Source: Halobacillus dabanensis
Lineage (GTDB): Bacteria; Bacillota; Bacilli; Bacillales; Halobacillaceae
Length of the DNA: 64,000 nucleotides
NCBI RefSeq assembly: GCF_900114165.1
Contig: NZ_FOSB01000007.1
Coordinates: 62,001-126,000, forward strand
Direction of reading: 5' to 3'
Part shown: positions 34,267 through 43,347 of the stretch, piece by piece
How the letters are laid out: each line of letters begins with the position of its first letter
How positions within the stretch are numbered: position 1 is the first letter of the stretch
Position numbers and translations under genes: made by a program
Notes under the pieces: model-generated
Database searches by the model: none
Seen by the model: the letters and a program-made list of their open reading frames with translations, nothing else
What the model was told of the DNA's origin: nothing

Positions 34267-35397
34267 TTAAACTTGTGCCAATGGTTGAAGTGCTTCACGA
34301 ACAGGTTTGTACTCATAACCGAGATCACGTGCTACGGCTTCATATGTCAAGTGTCCATTCGCCGTGTTCACTCCAGCTTCAATCGCTTTATTCTCCTCGA
34401 CCGCTTTGTTCACTCCTTTAGAAGCGATTTGCAGAGCGTAAGGAATCGTTACATTCGTCAGGGCGATGGTAGAGGTACGCGGCACCGCTCCCGGGATGTT
34501 TGCGACCGCATAATGAAGGACGCCGTGTTTTTCGTAAATCGGATCATCGTGTGTTGTTATATGATCGACCGTTTCAAAGTTACCTCCCTGGTCTATCGCC
34601 ACATCCACGATGACAGAGCCCTCTTTCATTTCTTTGACCATCTCTTCGGTCACTAATTTCGGCGCTTTGGCTCCTGGGATCAATACTGCCCCGATCACAA
34701 GGTCTGCCTCTTTGACTGCTTCTGCAATATTTAATGGATTGGACATCAATGTTTGGATATCCGCACCGAATTGGTCGTCCAACTCACGAAGACGGTCGGG
34801 GTTCAGGTCCACAACGGTCACATGAGCACCAAGTCCGATAGCAATTTTAGCAGCGTTGGTTCCAACGATTCCTCCGCCAATGATGACGACTTTTCCACGT
34901 GAAACGCCAGGGACGCCGCTTAACAAAATACCTTTTCCACCGAAGGATTTCTCAAGGAATTGCGCGCCTACCTGTGTAGCCATCCGCCCGGCTACTTCAC
35001 TCATTGGAGTAAGAAGAGGCAATTTACGATCGACAGCAACCGTTTCATAAGCAATCGCCGTCACCTCGTTTTCTACTAAAGCCTTTGTGAGTTCTGGCTC
35101 TGCGGCAAGGTGAAGGTACGTAAACAGCACAAGCCCTTTTCGGAAGTATCCGTATTCAGATGGAAGAGGTTCTTTGACTTTCATGACCATTTCCGAATTA
35201 GCCCAAATATCGGAAGCGGTTACAACAATCTCAGCACCAGCATCTCGATATTCTTCATCTGTAAAATTACTACCTGCACCTGCTTGTGTTTCGATACGAA
35301 TCTTGTGGCCTTTGTTGATGAGGTTGATGACACCTGATGGCGTAATGGCTACGCGGTTTTCATTATTTTTTATTTCTCTTGGAATTCCGATAATCAT
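34267..35397 (-). CDS. ald: Alanine dehydrogenase
   Basis: 376 residues. [18 protein letters not shown] start, Lys/His substrate residues in VMKVKEP and FTYLHLA, and the NAD-binding [17 protein letters not shown] are all standard. It oxidises L-alanine to pyruvate, ammonia and NADH. The frame opens at 35526, but AAAGGTGG is 7 bases before ATG 35397, which gives the normal N terminus. Preceded by the PucR-family regulator adeR and followed by alr. Confidence 0.95.
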   Translation of the reverse strand: MIIGIPREIKNNENRVAITPSGVINLINKGHKIRIETQAGAGSNFTDEEYRDAGAEIVVTASDIWANSEMVMKVKEPLPSEYGYFRKGLVLFTYLHLAAEPELTKALVENEVTAIAYETVAVDRKLPLLTPMSEVAGRMATQVGAQFLEKSFGGKGILLSGVPGVSRGKVVIIGGGIVGTNAAKIAIGLGAHVTVVDLNPDRLRELDDQFGADIQTLMSNPLNIAEAVKEADLVIGAVLIPGAKAPKLVTEEMVKEMKEGSVIVDVAIDQGGNFETVDHITTHDDPIYEKHGVLHYAVANIPGAVPRTSTIALTNVTIPYALQIASKGVNKAVEENKAIEAGVNTANGHLTYEAVARDLGYEYKPVREALQPLAQV

Positions 35398-35479
35398 GGG
35401 GAGTCCACCTTTCAAATTGTGTGTAAGAAAAGTATAGCGCGTCTCATGTGACTTTTGTTTAGGTGAAAATGAAAAAATA

Positions 35480-35517
35480 AACAGGAGGATTTGTGTAAAA
35501 TCACAAATCCTCCTGTT
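35480..35517 (-). terminator. Terminator built into the end of adeR
   Basis: AACAGGAGGATTTGTG (35480-35495) pairs perfectly with CACAAATCCTCCTGTT (35502-35517), followed on the minus strand by TATTTTTTC. The hairpin includes the last five codons and stop of the regulator gene (35501-35503). Confidence 0.85.
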
Positions 35518-36751
35518 CGTTTTCATAAATCAATAAATCTAAATAAAGCATTGTTTTTTGGTTCACATCTTTGAAATCAATGTTTCCGATTTCCTTGATT
35601 CTTTTTAAGCGGTAATTCAGGGTATTCGTATGAATGTGCATATGGGCTGCTGCCTGGTGGACATTACTGTTTTTTTCAAGAAAGACTTTCAGTGTCTCCA
35701 GCAACATGGAGTTATGGCGTTCATCATATGTTTTAATATGGATCAAAGCATCGTTTTTGTAGTTTTCCTTTTTTTGCAGGGCAGCCAGTTCATTAATGAA
35801 TTGATAGACACCCAAGTCCTGATAGTTATCGACATGTTGAAGCCCGGAGGGAAATTGCTCTTTCAATTTCAATGCTTTCAACGCCTGCTTATAGCTGTCG
35901 CTGATTAACGTTGGTGAGTCATAGATCAGACCGAAGGCTCCTTTTAAATCTTCAAAGTGAAGCCGTTCTTTCATCTTTTGTGTGAATTCACGAATGAATA
36001 CCTGGTTCATTTCATTCGCATCCTCTTTATTATCAGTGCGGACAAGCAAAATGAGCTGCTGATCATCAAAAATCCGGTTCACAATCCGCGTCTGATGAAG
36101 GGTTTCGGTTAAATAATAAGCATGCCTCTCCACAGCCTGACTCATGTCTTCTGTGAACTCAAAAACCGCTACACAAAGCTGACCATGCAAGTTCATCTGA
36201 TACTTTTTCGCCATCCTTCTGATTTCCGCCGGGTTTTTTAAAGAGCCTGTCAGCAGCTGCCAAAAAAATTCTTTGCTGTTTTCGTCCGTCTTTTTCCTTT
36301 TAGCTTGCTGTCTAAGTAAGTGATGACTTACCCACTGGGCGGCTTCCTTCATTTCTTCCAAATGCTCAGAGGTAACCGAGAGGTCATTTGTTTGAGCCCA
36401 TATGAAACCAAGGATTTCATTGTCTTTGCGAACAGAAATGGCCAGGCGATTACCGAGGCCTATATTGTCAATTTTAGATACGACGATCGGCTCGTCACTT
36501 TCAAAAAGCTTAGCCATAAAACCTTGCTTCCATAACCCATTAATAACATGCTCAGGTACTTTGCGTCTCATGATCGTCGCTGTCCGTGCATCATCCACAT
36601 TCTCCTCATGTTTGCTGTAGGAGACAATGCGGTGATTAGCATCTTCAATGGTAACCGGACATGCTAAAATTTCCGCAATGCTATCTGCAAGCCCTTCGGG
36701 GGAATCGATGAAATCTTTATATGAATACGTGAAATATGATGGATGTTTCAT
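35501..36751 (-). CDS. adeR: PucR-family regulator AdeR
   Basis: 416 residues: N-terminal GAF-like sensor region (about 20-150), a central GGDEF-like fold (CdaR type, about 160-300) and a C-terminal PucR helix-turn-helix ([25 protein letters not shown], near 370-395). Bacillus subtilis AdeR activates ald in response to alanine; the position directly upstream of ald on the same strand supports the same job. Its terminator overlaps its own coding end, so ald needs its own promoter, probably the AdeR target, in 35398-35480. Confidence 0.87.
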   Translation of the reverse strand: MKHPSYFTYSYKDFIDSPEGLADSIAEILACPVTIEDANHRIVSYSKHEENVDDARTATIMRRKVPEHVINGLWKQGFMAKLFESDEPIVVSKIDNIGLGNRLAISVRKDNEILGFIWAQTNDLSVTSEHLEEMKEAAQWVSHHLLRQQAKRKKTDENSKEFFWQLLTGSLKNPAEIRRMAKKYQMNLHGQLCVAVFEFTEDMSQAVERHAYYLTETLHQTRIVNRIFDDQQLILLVRTDNKEDANEMNQVFIREFTQKMKERLHFEDLKGAFGLIYDSPTLISDSYKQALKALKLKEQFPSGLQHVDNYQDLGVYQFINELAALQKKENYKNDALIHIKTYDERHNSMLLETLKVFLEKNSNVHQAAAHMHIHTNTLNYRLKRIKEIGNIDFKDVNQKTMLYLDLLIYENEQEDL

Positions 36752-36884
36752 AGCGATACTCCTTATGGTGTGAATACCCTTATATTATCATTGTTTCTTA
36801 CATAAACCATCCATTTTCCCTATTGAAATCTTTGTCAAATTGAACGAACATGAGAAAGTGGTTTTGTGGATTTAAACAAACTGT

Positions 36885-36898
36885 TGAAAACGCATTCA
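36885..36898. promoter_or_regulatory. Candidate cre site upstream of the YkvI-like transporter
   Basis: TGAAAACGCATTCA matches the cre consensus at 13 of 14 positions by eye (A in place of the central T). It lies about 95 bp before the start at 36990, in the region shared with the divergent adeR gene. Confidence 0.5.
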
Positions 36899-36989
36899 TG
36901 ATACTATGAAAAGGTTCCTTCCGTAGAAGAGCGTTAAACTACAAATTTGAAGTCTCACAAACATCATGGTACACAAGGAGGATCCATTC

Positions 36990-38060
36990 ATGAAAAAAGT
37001 ACTTAAAATTGCAAGCGCTTTTATAGGAATTATCGTCGGTGCCGGCTTTGCATCAGGGCAGGAAATTCTCCAATACTTTACGAGCTTCGGTTACTTAGGT
37101 ACGATTGGAACGATTATTGCAACCGCTCTGTTCGCCTATATGGGGATGATGCTCGTCAAACTCGGTACAAGAACTCAGGCTACTTCGCATAGGGAAGCAG
37201 TATACAAAGTGAGTGGACCATTCGGGTTGATTGTTGATTATGTCATTATTCTGACCTTGTTCGGTGTTGGTGTAGTCATGATTGCAGGAGCCGGGTCCAT
37301 TCCAAGTCAACAATTCGGCATGTCTCCGCTAGTCGGTGTTATTATCATGAGTATTATCGTTATGGCAACCGTGATGATGAACGTGGACAAAGTTGTCAAT
37401 ATTATAGGCAGTATTACCCCGTTTTTAATTTTGACAGTTATCATCATATCCATCTATAGCCTGTTCACCATGGATCAGCCCTTCAGTGATTTGAATTCGG
37501 TAGCAGTCGAACAACCTTCATCCTTATCGAATTGGTTTTTATCCGCTATTAATTATGTTTCTTTTAATGTGGCAGTTGGTGCATCCATGTCCTTGCTGAT
37601 GGGAGGAAATGAGAAGGATGAGCGAACGTCAGCTCTTGGCGGGTTACTTGGCGGTCTAGGACTCGGAATCATGATCGTTCTCAGTCACTTGGCGATTTTC
37701 TCTAAAGTCGAGACCGTAGCTGCCTATGATATGCCGATCCTTGCTCTTGTCGATAGTCTCTCCCCCGTACTAGGTACATTTTATTCTATTGTTTTGTTCG
37801 GAATGGTTTTTAATACAGCAGTCAGCATGTTCTTCTCTTTTGCTGCTCGTTATACAGAAGTAGGGACAAGCAAACACAAGAAATTTGTCCTTATTACCGG
37901 AGTTGTTGCTTTCGGTCTCAGCTTTGTAGGGTTTACTGAACTTGTCGCGTTCTTTTATCCTTTGATTGGTTACATGGGATTGTTCCTGATTTTAGCTTTG
38001 ATCACAGCGCCGTTCCGATTAAAAAAAGAACAACATAAAGAAGAACGCATATCTGCATAA
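36990..38060 (+). CDS. YkvI-family membrane transporter (LeuT-fold, amino-acid type)
   Basis: 356 residues with about ten membrane segments. The opening IASAFIGIIVGAGFASGQEILQYF has the broken-helix GAGFASGQE motif of the YkvI family, related to amino-acid/sodium symporters. ATG 36990 has AAGGAGG 8 bases upstream; the frame's earlier ATG at 36966 precedes that site. Divergent from adeR and next to ald/alr, so alanine or another amino acid is a reasonable but unproven substrate. Ends in a terminator. Confidence 0.8.
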   Translation: MKKVLKIASAFIGIIVGAGFASGQEILQYFTSFGYLGTIGTIIATALFAYMGMMLVKLGTRTQATSHREAVYKVSGPFGLIVDYVIILTLFGVGVVMIAGAGSIPSQQFGMSPLVGVIIMSIIVMATVMMNVDKVVNIIGSITPFLILTVIIISIYSLFTMDQPFSDLNSVAVEQPSSLSNWFLSAINYVSFNVAVGASMSLLMGGNEKDERTSALGGLLGGLGLGIMIVLSHLAIFSKVETVAAYDMPILALVDSLSPVLGTFYSIVLFGMVFNTAVSMFFSFAARYTEVGTSKHKKFVLITGVVAFGLSFVGFTELVAFFYPLIGYMGLFLILALITAPFRLKKEQHKEERISA

Positions 38061-38065
38061 ACCAG

Positions 38066-38095
38066 AAGGTCACCTTTACTATGGTGGCCTTTTTT
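38066..38095 (+). terminator. Terminator of the YkvI-like gene
   Basis: AAGGTCACC (38066-38074) pairs with GGTGGCCTT (38083-38091), with one G-T pair, then TTTT. The 200 bp that follow up to 38309 show no gene. Confidence 0.8.
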
Positions 38096-38309
38096 CATTG
38101 CCTTGTTGCCTGCCACAGTCCGTCCCGATTATATTGTTCTTCCTTATGGTACGGTCCCTCGTGGTGAATCTATCTATATTATTTTTTTAACTGTATGGTT
38201 AACCCTTTTTTTACATGGATAGTCATTCGATGCTGACTTTAATATTTATCATCCAATGGGCAAAAATAGAATGGATGTTCCTAAACAGTCAGTAATGAGG
38301 TGAATGGAA

Positions 38310-39611
38310 GTGCTGTTAAAATATAAAAACTTTTTTTCCGTTCTTGGTCTATGGATTTTCTTTGGATGCATAATTGGAATCACCGTTGGCTCGGCAACAA
38401 CTTTCCTTTTAGAAGCAAACGATTATCTAGGTGATGATATACGATTAAAAAGAGATTGGCTCATCTTCCTCCTTCCCTTTGGAGGAATAATCATAGGATA
38501 CATATATATGAACTACGGCAAGGTATTTTTGAATAATGCTTTGAACGATACGGCTCAGTTGAATAATCTCGTGATAGAGGCCGTACATGGAAAAAATGAG
38601 GTACCCCGGAGAATGGGTCCTATTGTTTATTTGGGGACTTTTATTACAGTCCTTTTTGGCGGTTCAACCGGTAGGGAAGGTGCAGCTGTCCAAATGGGCG
38701 GAAGTGTCGCTGCAACGGTCCACAAAATTTTTAAGGTAAGCAAATTCGACAATAAAATTTTACTCATGAGCGGGATAAGTGCTGGTTTTGGATCTGCCTT
38801 TGGAGCGCCCATCACTGGTGCGGTTTTTGGCATGGAAATGACTGCTTTAGGAAAACTGAAATTTGAAGCACTAGTCCCTTGTCTTACGGCAAGCTTTTCG
38901 GGCCACTATGTAACAACAGCTGCCTGGGGACATAAACACGAAGAATTTATCCTACAAACCGTACCCGAAAAATCTATTATTACCTTTCTGACAGTTATTC
39001 TTCTATCTGTGGTTTTCAGCCTGATAAGTATTTTTTATTGCCAATTGAGGCACGGGATACAAAATTTTTCTGAGAAATTTTTTAAGAAAAACCATATGAA
39101 AAGAGCCTTTTTTGGAGGAATCATCATTGTAGTGTTAACAATGATTGTTGGTTCACAAGACTATAACGGCCGGGGATTGCAGATGCTGGAACAATCTTTT
39201 CATGAAGAAGTTCCGCCATTTGCATTTCTTGCCAAGCTGATATTTACTGCGGTAACCCTTGGAAGCGGCTTTGTTGGGGGAGAAGCTATCCCTTTATTTT
39301 TTATCGGAGCGACTTTAGGTAACGCCTTACACGAATTCATTGATCTACCTATGTCATTTCTCTCCGCTTTAGGATTAATCGCCGTTTTTTGCGGAGGTGC
39401 GAATACCCCGATAGCAGCTTTCCTACTGGCAATGGAGATGTTTGATGGCAAAGGGTTAGAGTACTTTTTTGTTGCTTGTTTAGTCAGCTACCTATTCTCA
39501 GGACATCATGGACTTTGGCCTTCACAGAAAATACATGAACCAAAGAGCAGACTATATAGTATTCCTAGAGGAGAAACTATGGAAGATGTCGAAAAAAAGA
39601 AAAAATCATGA
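38310..39611 (+). CDS. ClC-family chloride channel/antiporter
   Basis: 433 residues with about ten to twelve membrane segments. The filter motif GSTGREGAAVQMGG (about residues 114-127) contains the GREGA variant of the ClC GREGP motif, with the gating Glu; GFVGGEAIPLFFIGA corresponds to the third anion-binding motif. The usual GSGIP motif is not evident, placing it in a divergent prokaryotic ClC branch. GTG 38310 is preferred because AGGTGA is 6 bases upstream; ATG 38304 would abut that site. Possibly halide or fluoride homeostasis. Monocistronic. Confidence 0.82.
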   Translation: MLLKYKNFFSVLGLWIFFGCIIGITVGSATTFLLEANDYLGDDIRLKRDWLIFLLPFGGIIIGYIYMNYGKVFLNNALNDTAQLNNLVIEAVHGKNEVPRRMGPIVYLGTFITVLFGGSTGREGAAVQMGGSVAATVHKIFKVSKFDNKILLMSGISAGFGSAFGAPITGAVFGMEMTALGKLKFEALVPCLTASFSGHYVTTAAWGHKHEEFILQTVPEKSIITFLTVILLSVVFSLISIFYCQLRHGIQNFSEKFFKKNHMKRAFFGGIIIVVLTMIVGSQDYNGRGLQMLEQSFHEEVPPFAFLAKLIFTAVTLGSGFVGGEAIPLFFIGATLGNALHEFIDLPMSFLSALGLIAVFCGGANTPIAAFLLAMEMFDGKGLEYFFVACLVSYLFSGHHGLWPSQKIHEPKSRLYSIPRGETMEDVEKKKKS

Positions 39612-39782
39612 TAAGGAAAACATGGACAGTCTCCACTTCTATATTGGCTTATCTCTTGAAAGGTAGAGAATAAAGTAAAGGATATCATCCACAATAAACA
39701 ATAACACCTTATAAATATAGGGATCTTTAAGCAGGAAGAGTGAAGCCCAAAAATATTTTAGCAACTTTTTGAAAAGAGGGGG

Positions 39783-40400
39783 ATGTTTTTGGATTTACAT
39801 TTCATATGGAAAGCTATTGTGGTCGTCGTGGGCGGCGTCCTGATTTTGCGGTTAGCTGGAAGAAAATCAATATCACAGCTTACAGTTGCACAGACGGTCA
39901 TGATGATAGCGGTTGGTTCATTGATTATTCAACCCGTTGGAGACAGGAACATTTGGATTACAATGATGATTACATTTTTAATGGTGAGTACACTTCTTTT
40001 CATAGAGTTTATCGTTCTAAAATCGAATGCTCTTGAAACTTTTATTTATGGAAAATCACTGATAGTCATCGAAAACGGTCAAATTAATGAAAAAAATCTA
40101 AGAAGGCTGCGTTTAACGGTTGATATGCTTGAAGTACGAATGAGACAACAAAATATCCAGAATTTTAGTGATTTACAATGGGCTACAATAGAATCGAACG
40201 GTCAGTTAGGATATATGTTAAAGTCTGATAACCAATATGCTACTAAAAAGGATATTCAGATGCTAAAATCACTGATTGAAGCAAATCAATCTCCCCCTCC
40301 AAATGAAACCCCAAACACACAAACAAGTATGCCGGATAACATATTTACTGAGGTGAATGACAGGGAGCATAAAGAAAAACCCGAAGAAAAGCTGGATTAA
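39783..40400 (+). CDS. DUF421 membrane protein (YetF/YkjA-like)
   Basis: 205 residues: three membrane helices (about 8-75), then a cytoplasmic DUF421 domain with GKSLIVIENGQINEKNLRRLRLTVDML. The tail after 180 is polar, Pro/Lys/Glu-rich. The family is common in spore formers and has no settled function. TTG 39789 is an alternative start better placed after AGAGGGG. It stands alone after the ClC gene. Confidence 0.82.
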   Translation: MFLDLHFIWKAIVVVVGGVLILRLAGRKSISQLTVAQTVMMIAVGSLIIQPVGDRNIWITMMITFLMVSTLLFIEFIVLKSNALETFIYGKSLIVIENGQINEKNLRRLRLTVDMLEVRMRQQNIQNFSDLQWATIESNGQLGYMLKSDNQYATKKDIQMLKSLIEANQSPPPNETPNTQTSMPDNIFTEVNDREHKEKPEEKLD

Positions 40401-40950
40401 AAGCAGTGATAAAGAATTCCAAATAGAGCACGATATTAACTTCCTTGGTAATAGGGACAGAAGAATTTTTGGGTTCGATAAGCCATTCCCCTTGGTGATG
40501 GTAAAACAGGAAAACGAATTAATGTTTTCCTGTTACGTCAATATCTCCATTCAACCCCAATAATATTTTATAGATTACCACGAGTTAAATATCCCCTCTC
40601 CTACCGCCTCAGTTTATGGTACGGATCATTTCGATTAATTTTTAATTCCGTATCCCTAGTACAACGTCGCAGAGCCATGACTCTAGGTATGGAATGTAAT
40701 TCTTACAGCTTCGGATCCCCATTCCCATTTCACCTTCTTAACCATCCCCTTCCTTATGTTGAGTATAAGATTCACTTCTATGAAGATTTCCCTTCAAACA
40801 AGACGACTCGGCCCCTTGCACTTTTCGTTTGATACCATTAAAGTATATAATGGTTGAAATCCAACCCAAATGGTAATGGATAAGAAAGAAACATTTTCAC
40901 TTTTTAATTTTGGGAACATGTTTCCCTTAAGGAAAGGGTTCAGATATATT
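40401..40950. other. Intergenic region before dus
   Basis: About 550 bp without a recognisable gene. It holds one hairpin, AACAGGAAAAC with GTTTTCCTGTT (40505-40534), without a T-run, and a TATAAT at 40846-40851 that may be the dus promoter -10. A reading frame at 40357-40563 overlaps the hairpin and looks non-coding. Confidence 0.4.
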
Positions 40951-41949
40951 ATGAAAGATAATTTCTGGCATGAGTTGCCGCGACCGTTTTTTGTTTTGGC
41001 ACCGATGGAAGCAGTGACGGATGTCGTTTTTCGTCATGTCGTGAGCGAAGCAGCTCGGCCTGACGTGTTTTTTACAGAGTTTACGAATACAGAAAGCTAC
41101 TGCCACCCGAAAGGAAGAGACAGCGTACGAGGCCGTCTGACATTCACAGAAGATGAACAGCCGATCGTTGCTCACATATGGGGGGACAAGCCCGAATACT
41201 TCCGTGAAATGAGTATTGGTATGGCCGAAATGGGCTTTCGTGGCGTGGATATCAATATGGGCTGTCCTGTGCAGAATGTTGCAGCAAATGGAAAAGGGTC
41301 CGGATTGATCCGCCACCCGGAGGTTGCAGCCGAAATCATCCAGGCAGCTAAAGCGGGAGGACTGCCCGTAAGCGTGAAGACTCGTCTCGGTTATACGGAA
41401 GTAGAGGAATGGCGTGACTGGCTGAAGCACCTTCTGGAACAGGATATCGTCAATCTTTCCATCCATCTCCGTACAAAAAAAGAAATGAGTAATGTCGATG
41501 CTCACTGGGAACTGATTCCGGAGATCAAGAAACTCCGTGATGAAGTTGCCCCTGATACGCTTCTGACGATCAACGGGGATATTCCTGACCGTCAGAAGGG
41601 ACTAGAACTCGCGGAAAAATATGGTGTGGATGGCGTGATGATCGGACGGGGAATCTTCCATAATCCGTTCGCTTTTGAAACAGAGAAGAAAGAGCATACG
41701 AGTGAGGAATTGCTCGACCTCCTGCGCCTGCAGCTCGACCTGCATGATAAGTATTCGGAAGAACTGGAGCCGCGACTTTTCAAACCGCTCCGCCGCTTCT
41801 TTAAGATTTACGTGCGTGGATTCCGGGGAGCCGGGGAATTGAGGAACCAGCTGATGAGCACACACTCCACCGATGAAGTGCGTGCCCTGCTTGATGAGTT
41901 TACGGAGAAAGACGGACTGAAAGAACAGGAAGGTTTTTCTGTTTCTTAA
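40951..41949 (+). CDS. tRNA-dihydrouridine synthase
   Basis: 332 residues of the Dus family: FMN-binding TIM barrel with [18 protein letters not shown] at the N terminus, [22 protein letters not shown] with the catalytic Cys, VSVKTRLGY, and [15 protein letters not shown] near the phosphate site. It reduces uridine to dihydrouridine in tRNA. The frame opens at 40870, but [19 protein letters not shown] is the usual Dus start, so ATG 40951 is chosen although its ribosome site is distant (GGAAAGGG, 12 bases). Confidence 0.9.
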   Translation: MKDNFWHELPRPFFVLAPMEAVTDVVFRHVVSEAARPDVFFTEFTNTESYCHPKGRDSVRGRLTFTEDEQPIVAHIWGDKPEYFREMSIGMAEMGFRGVDINMGCPVQNVAANGKGSGLIRHPEVAAEIIQAAKAGGLPVSVKTRLGYTEVEEWRDWLKHLLEQDIVNLSIHLRTKKEMSNVDAHWELIPEIKKLRDEVAPDTLLTINGDIPDRQKGLELAEKYGVDGVMIGRGIFHNPFAFETEKKEHTSEELLDLLRLQLDLHDKYSEELEPRLFKPLRRFFKIYVRGFRGAGELRNQLMSTHSTDEVRALLDEFTEKDGLKEQEGFSVS

Positions 41950-41983
41950 GGAATAGACAACGAATATACTTTGGTTTCTACAG

Positions 41984-42018
41984 AAGAGGAGAGCTGTTCG
42001 TGCTCTTCTCTTTTTTCG
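41984..42018 (+). terminator. Terminator of dus
   Basis: AAGAGGAGAGC (41984-41994) pairs with GCTCTTCTCTT (42002-42012, one G-T pair), followed by TTTT. Confidence 0.8.
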
Positions 42019-42019
42019 T

Positions 42020-42075
42020 TGGTGCTTTTATGTTTGAGCGTGGCAGGGGGCAGCACCAAATTCAGCCTGCCACGC
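42020..42075. repeat. GC-rich inverted repeat (GGTGC/GGCAG family)
   Basis: GCGTGGCAG (42038-42046) pairs with CTGCCACGC (42067-42075); inside it GGGGGCAGCACC recalls the rc of GGTGCCTGCCCCCC at 16241. Placed between dus and the end of the siderophore operon; it could terminate the latter but lacks a T-run. Confidence 0.5.
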
Positions 42076-42118
42076 CCCATATACACAGGGATGTTTTACT
42101 AAAAAAGATAAAAATTCA

Positions 42119-43324
42119 TTAAGCGTGTTGAACCTTTTTACCACTCATGCCAATAACCGCATCATAAATCGTCTGAGCAGTATAGACCCCTTTCCCTTCT
42201 GGCAACGAAACGCTCCACACCGAAGGGTGGCAATTGATGGAGATAGTGTCTTCCAAAAGAGGAACTGCTTTTCCTTTTAACAACTTCTCATGCTTTCTTT
42301 TTTCTTCCGTGTTGGCGAAAACTAGGTGAATGGCCGTCCTCCCGGTTATCACCTGCATCGTTTGAATGCCTAACGATTCTTTACGATTTTCCAGGTGTGA
42401 TATGGTCGGATCAATGTCATCTTCCTTCATCATTAATATGAACCCATCGGTTTCTGAAGGGATAGGACCGGTTCCGATCACCCCTGATCCTGCAATCCGG
42501 CTCAGAACGTCTTCCTTTTTAATCCTGCCGGTCAAATGAAGGTGGCAGAGATTTTGTTGATACGTAAGCCCTGCCACCCGACCAGAAGACTCTCTCGAAT
42601 CGTGGATCCAAGTTCCTCCCTTGTCAGTGAAGCTTGAGCGGACAACAAGAGGGAAATGATACTCTTTCGCATGGGCAACTGCTCGTGGGTGAATCACCTC
42701 CGCTCCCATAGCTGCCATTGCAAGCATGCTATCATAATCCATGGCTGTATGTTTCTTTGCATGAGGAATGAGGCGGGGGTCAGCGTCATAAATTCCGTCC
42801 ACATCTGTAAAAATATCGCAGCGTTCGGCCTTTAACGCTGCAGCGAGGGCTACCGCTGTCGTGTCGGATCCTCCCCGGCCAAGTGTACAGATTTCTCCAT
42901 CGGTTGTACATCCTTGAAAACCGGCCACGACGACGATCTTACCACTCTGTAACGCACGCTCAATTCTACTGGTGTGTATAGTTGTTATTCTAGCATCCCC
43001 ATGCACGTATTCTGCTTCAATACCTGCCTGCTGTCCTGTCATGGCGATCGCTTCTGCCCCTTTTTCCTGAAGGGCAAGGGCCGTCAAAGCGCTGGACACT
43101 TGTTCACCCGTAGATAAAAGTAAGTCTTTTTCTCTCCCATTAAGACAGGAAGAAACCTTGTAAGAGAGATCCAACAGCCTGTTAGTAGAATCGCCCATAG
43201 CCGATACTACGACCACCAGCTGGTTTCCATCCTTCTGTTCGGCAATTATTCGATCAGCAATCTCGTTTATTCGTTCCGTGCTCTTTAACGAGCTGCCTCC
43301 ATACTTTTGTACAATAATGGCCAT
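42119..43324 (-). CDS. Aspartokinase in the siderophore operon
   Basis: 401 residues. The kinase domain starts IIVQKYGGSSLKS, with FTDVDGIYDADPR and TLGRGGSDTTAVALAAAL; two ACT-type regulatory segments occupy about 265-400. It makes aspartyl phosphate, the first step to aspartate semialdehyde and diaminobutyrate. AAGGAGG is 8 bases before the ATG. It follows the second siderophore synthetase by 23 bp as last gene of the operon, so it is probably dedicated to precursor supply under iron limitation, as the ectoine-linked aspartokinases are in ectoine clusters. Feedback behaviour cannot be read from sequence alone. Confidence 0.92.
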   Translation of the reverse strand: MAIIVQKYGGSSLKSTERINEIADRIIAEQKDGNQLVVVVSAMGDSTNRLLDLSYKVSSCLNGREKDLLLSTGEQVSSALTALALQEKGAEAIAMTGQQAGIEAEYVHGDARITTIHTSRIERALQSGKIVVVAGFQGCTTDGEICTLGRGGSDTTAVALAAALKAERCDIFTDVDGIYDADPRLIPHAKKHTAMDYDSMLAMAAMGAEVIHPRAVAHAKEYHFPLVVRSSFTDKGGTWIHDSRESSGRVAGLTYQQNLCHLHLTGRIKKEDVLSRIAGSGVIGTGPIPSETDGFILMMKEDDIDPTISHLENRKESLGIQTMQVITGRTAIHLVFANTEEKRKHEKLLKGKAVPLLEDTISINCHPSVWSVSLPEGKGVYTAQTIYDAVIGMSGKKVQHA

Positions 43325-43347
43325 GGTCTCATCCTCCTTTCCTCAGG

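Noticed and set aside
40357-40563. Plus-strand 68-codon frame after the DUF421 gene
   Set aside because: It starts inside the DUF421 coding region, runs through a hairpin, and lacks a ribosome site and family resemblance.
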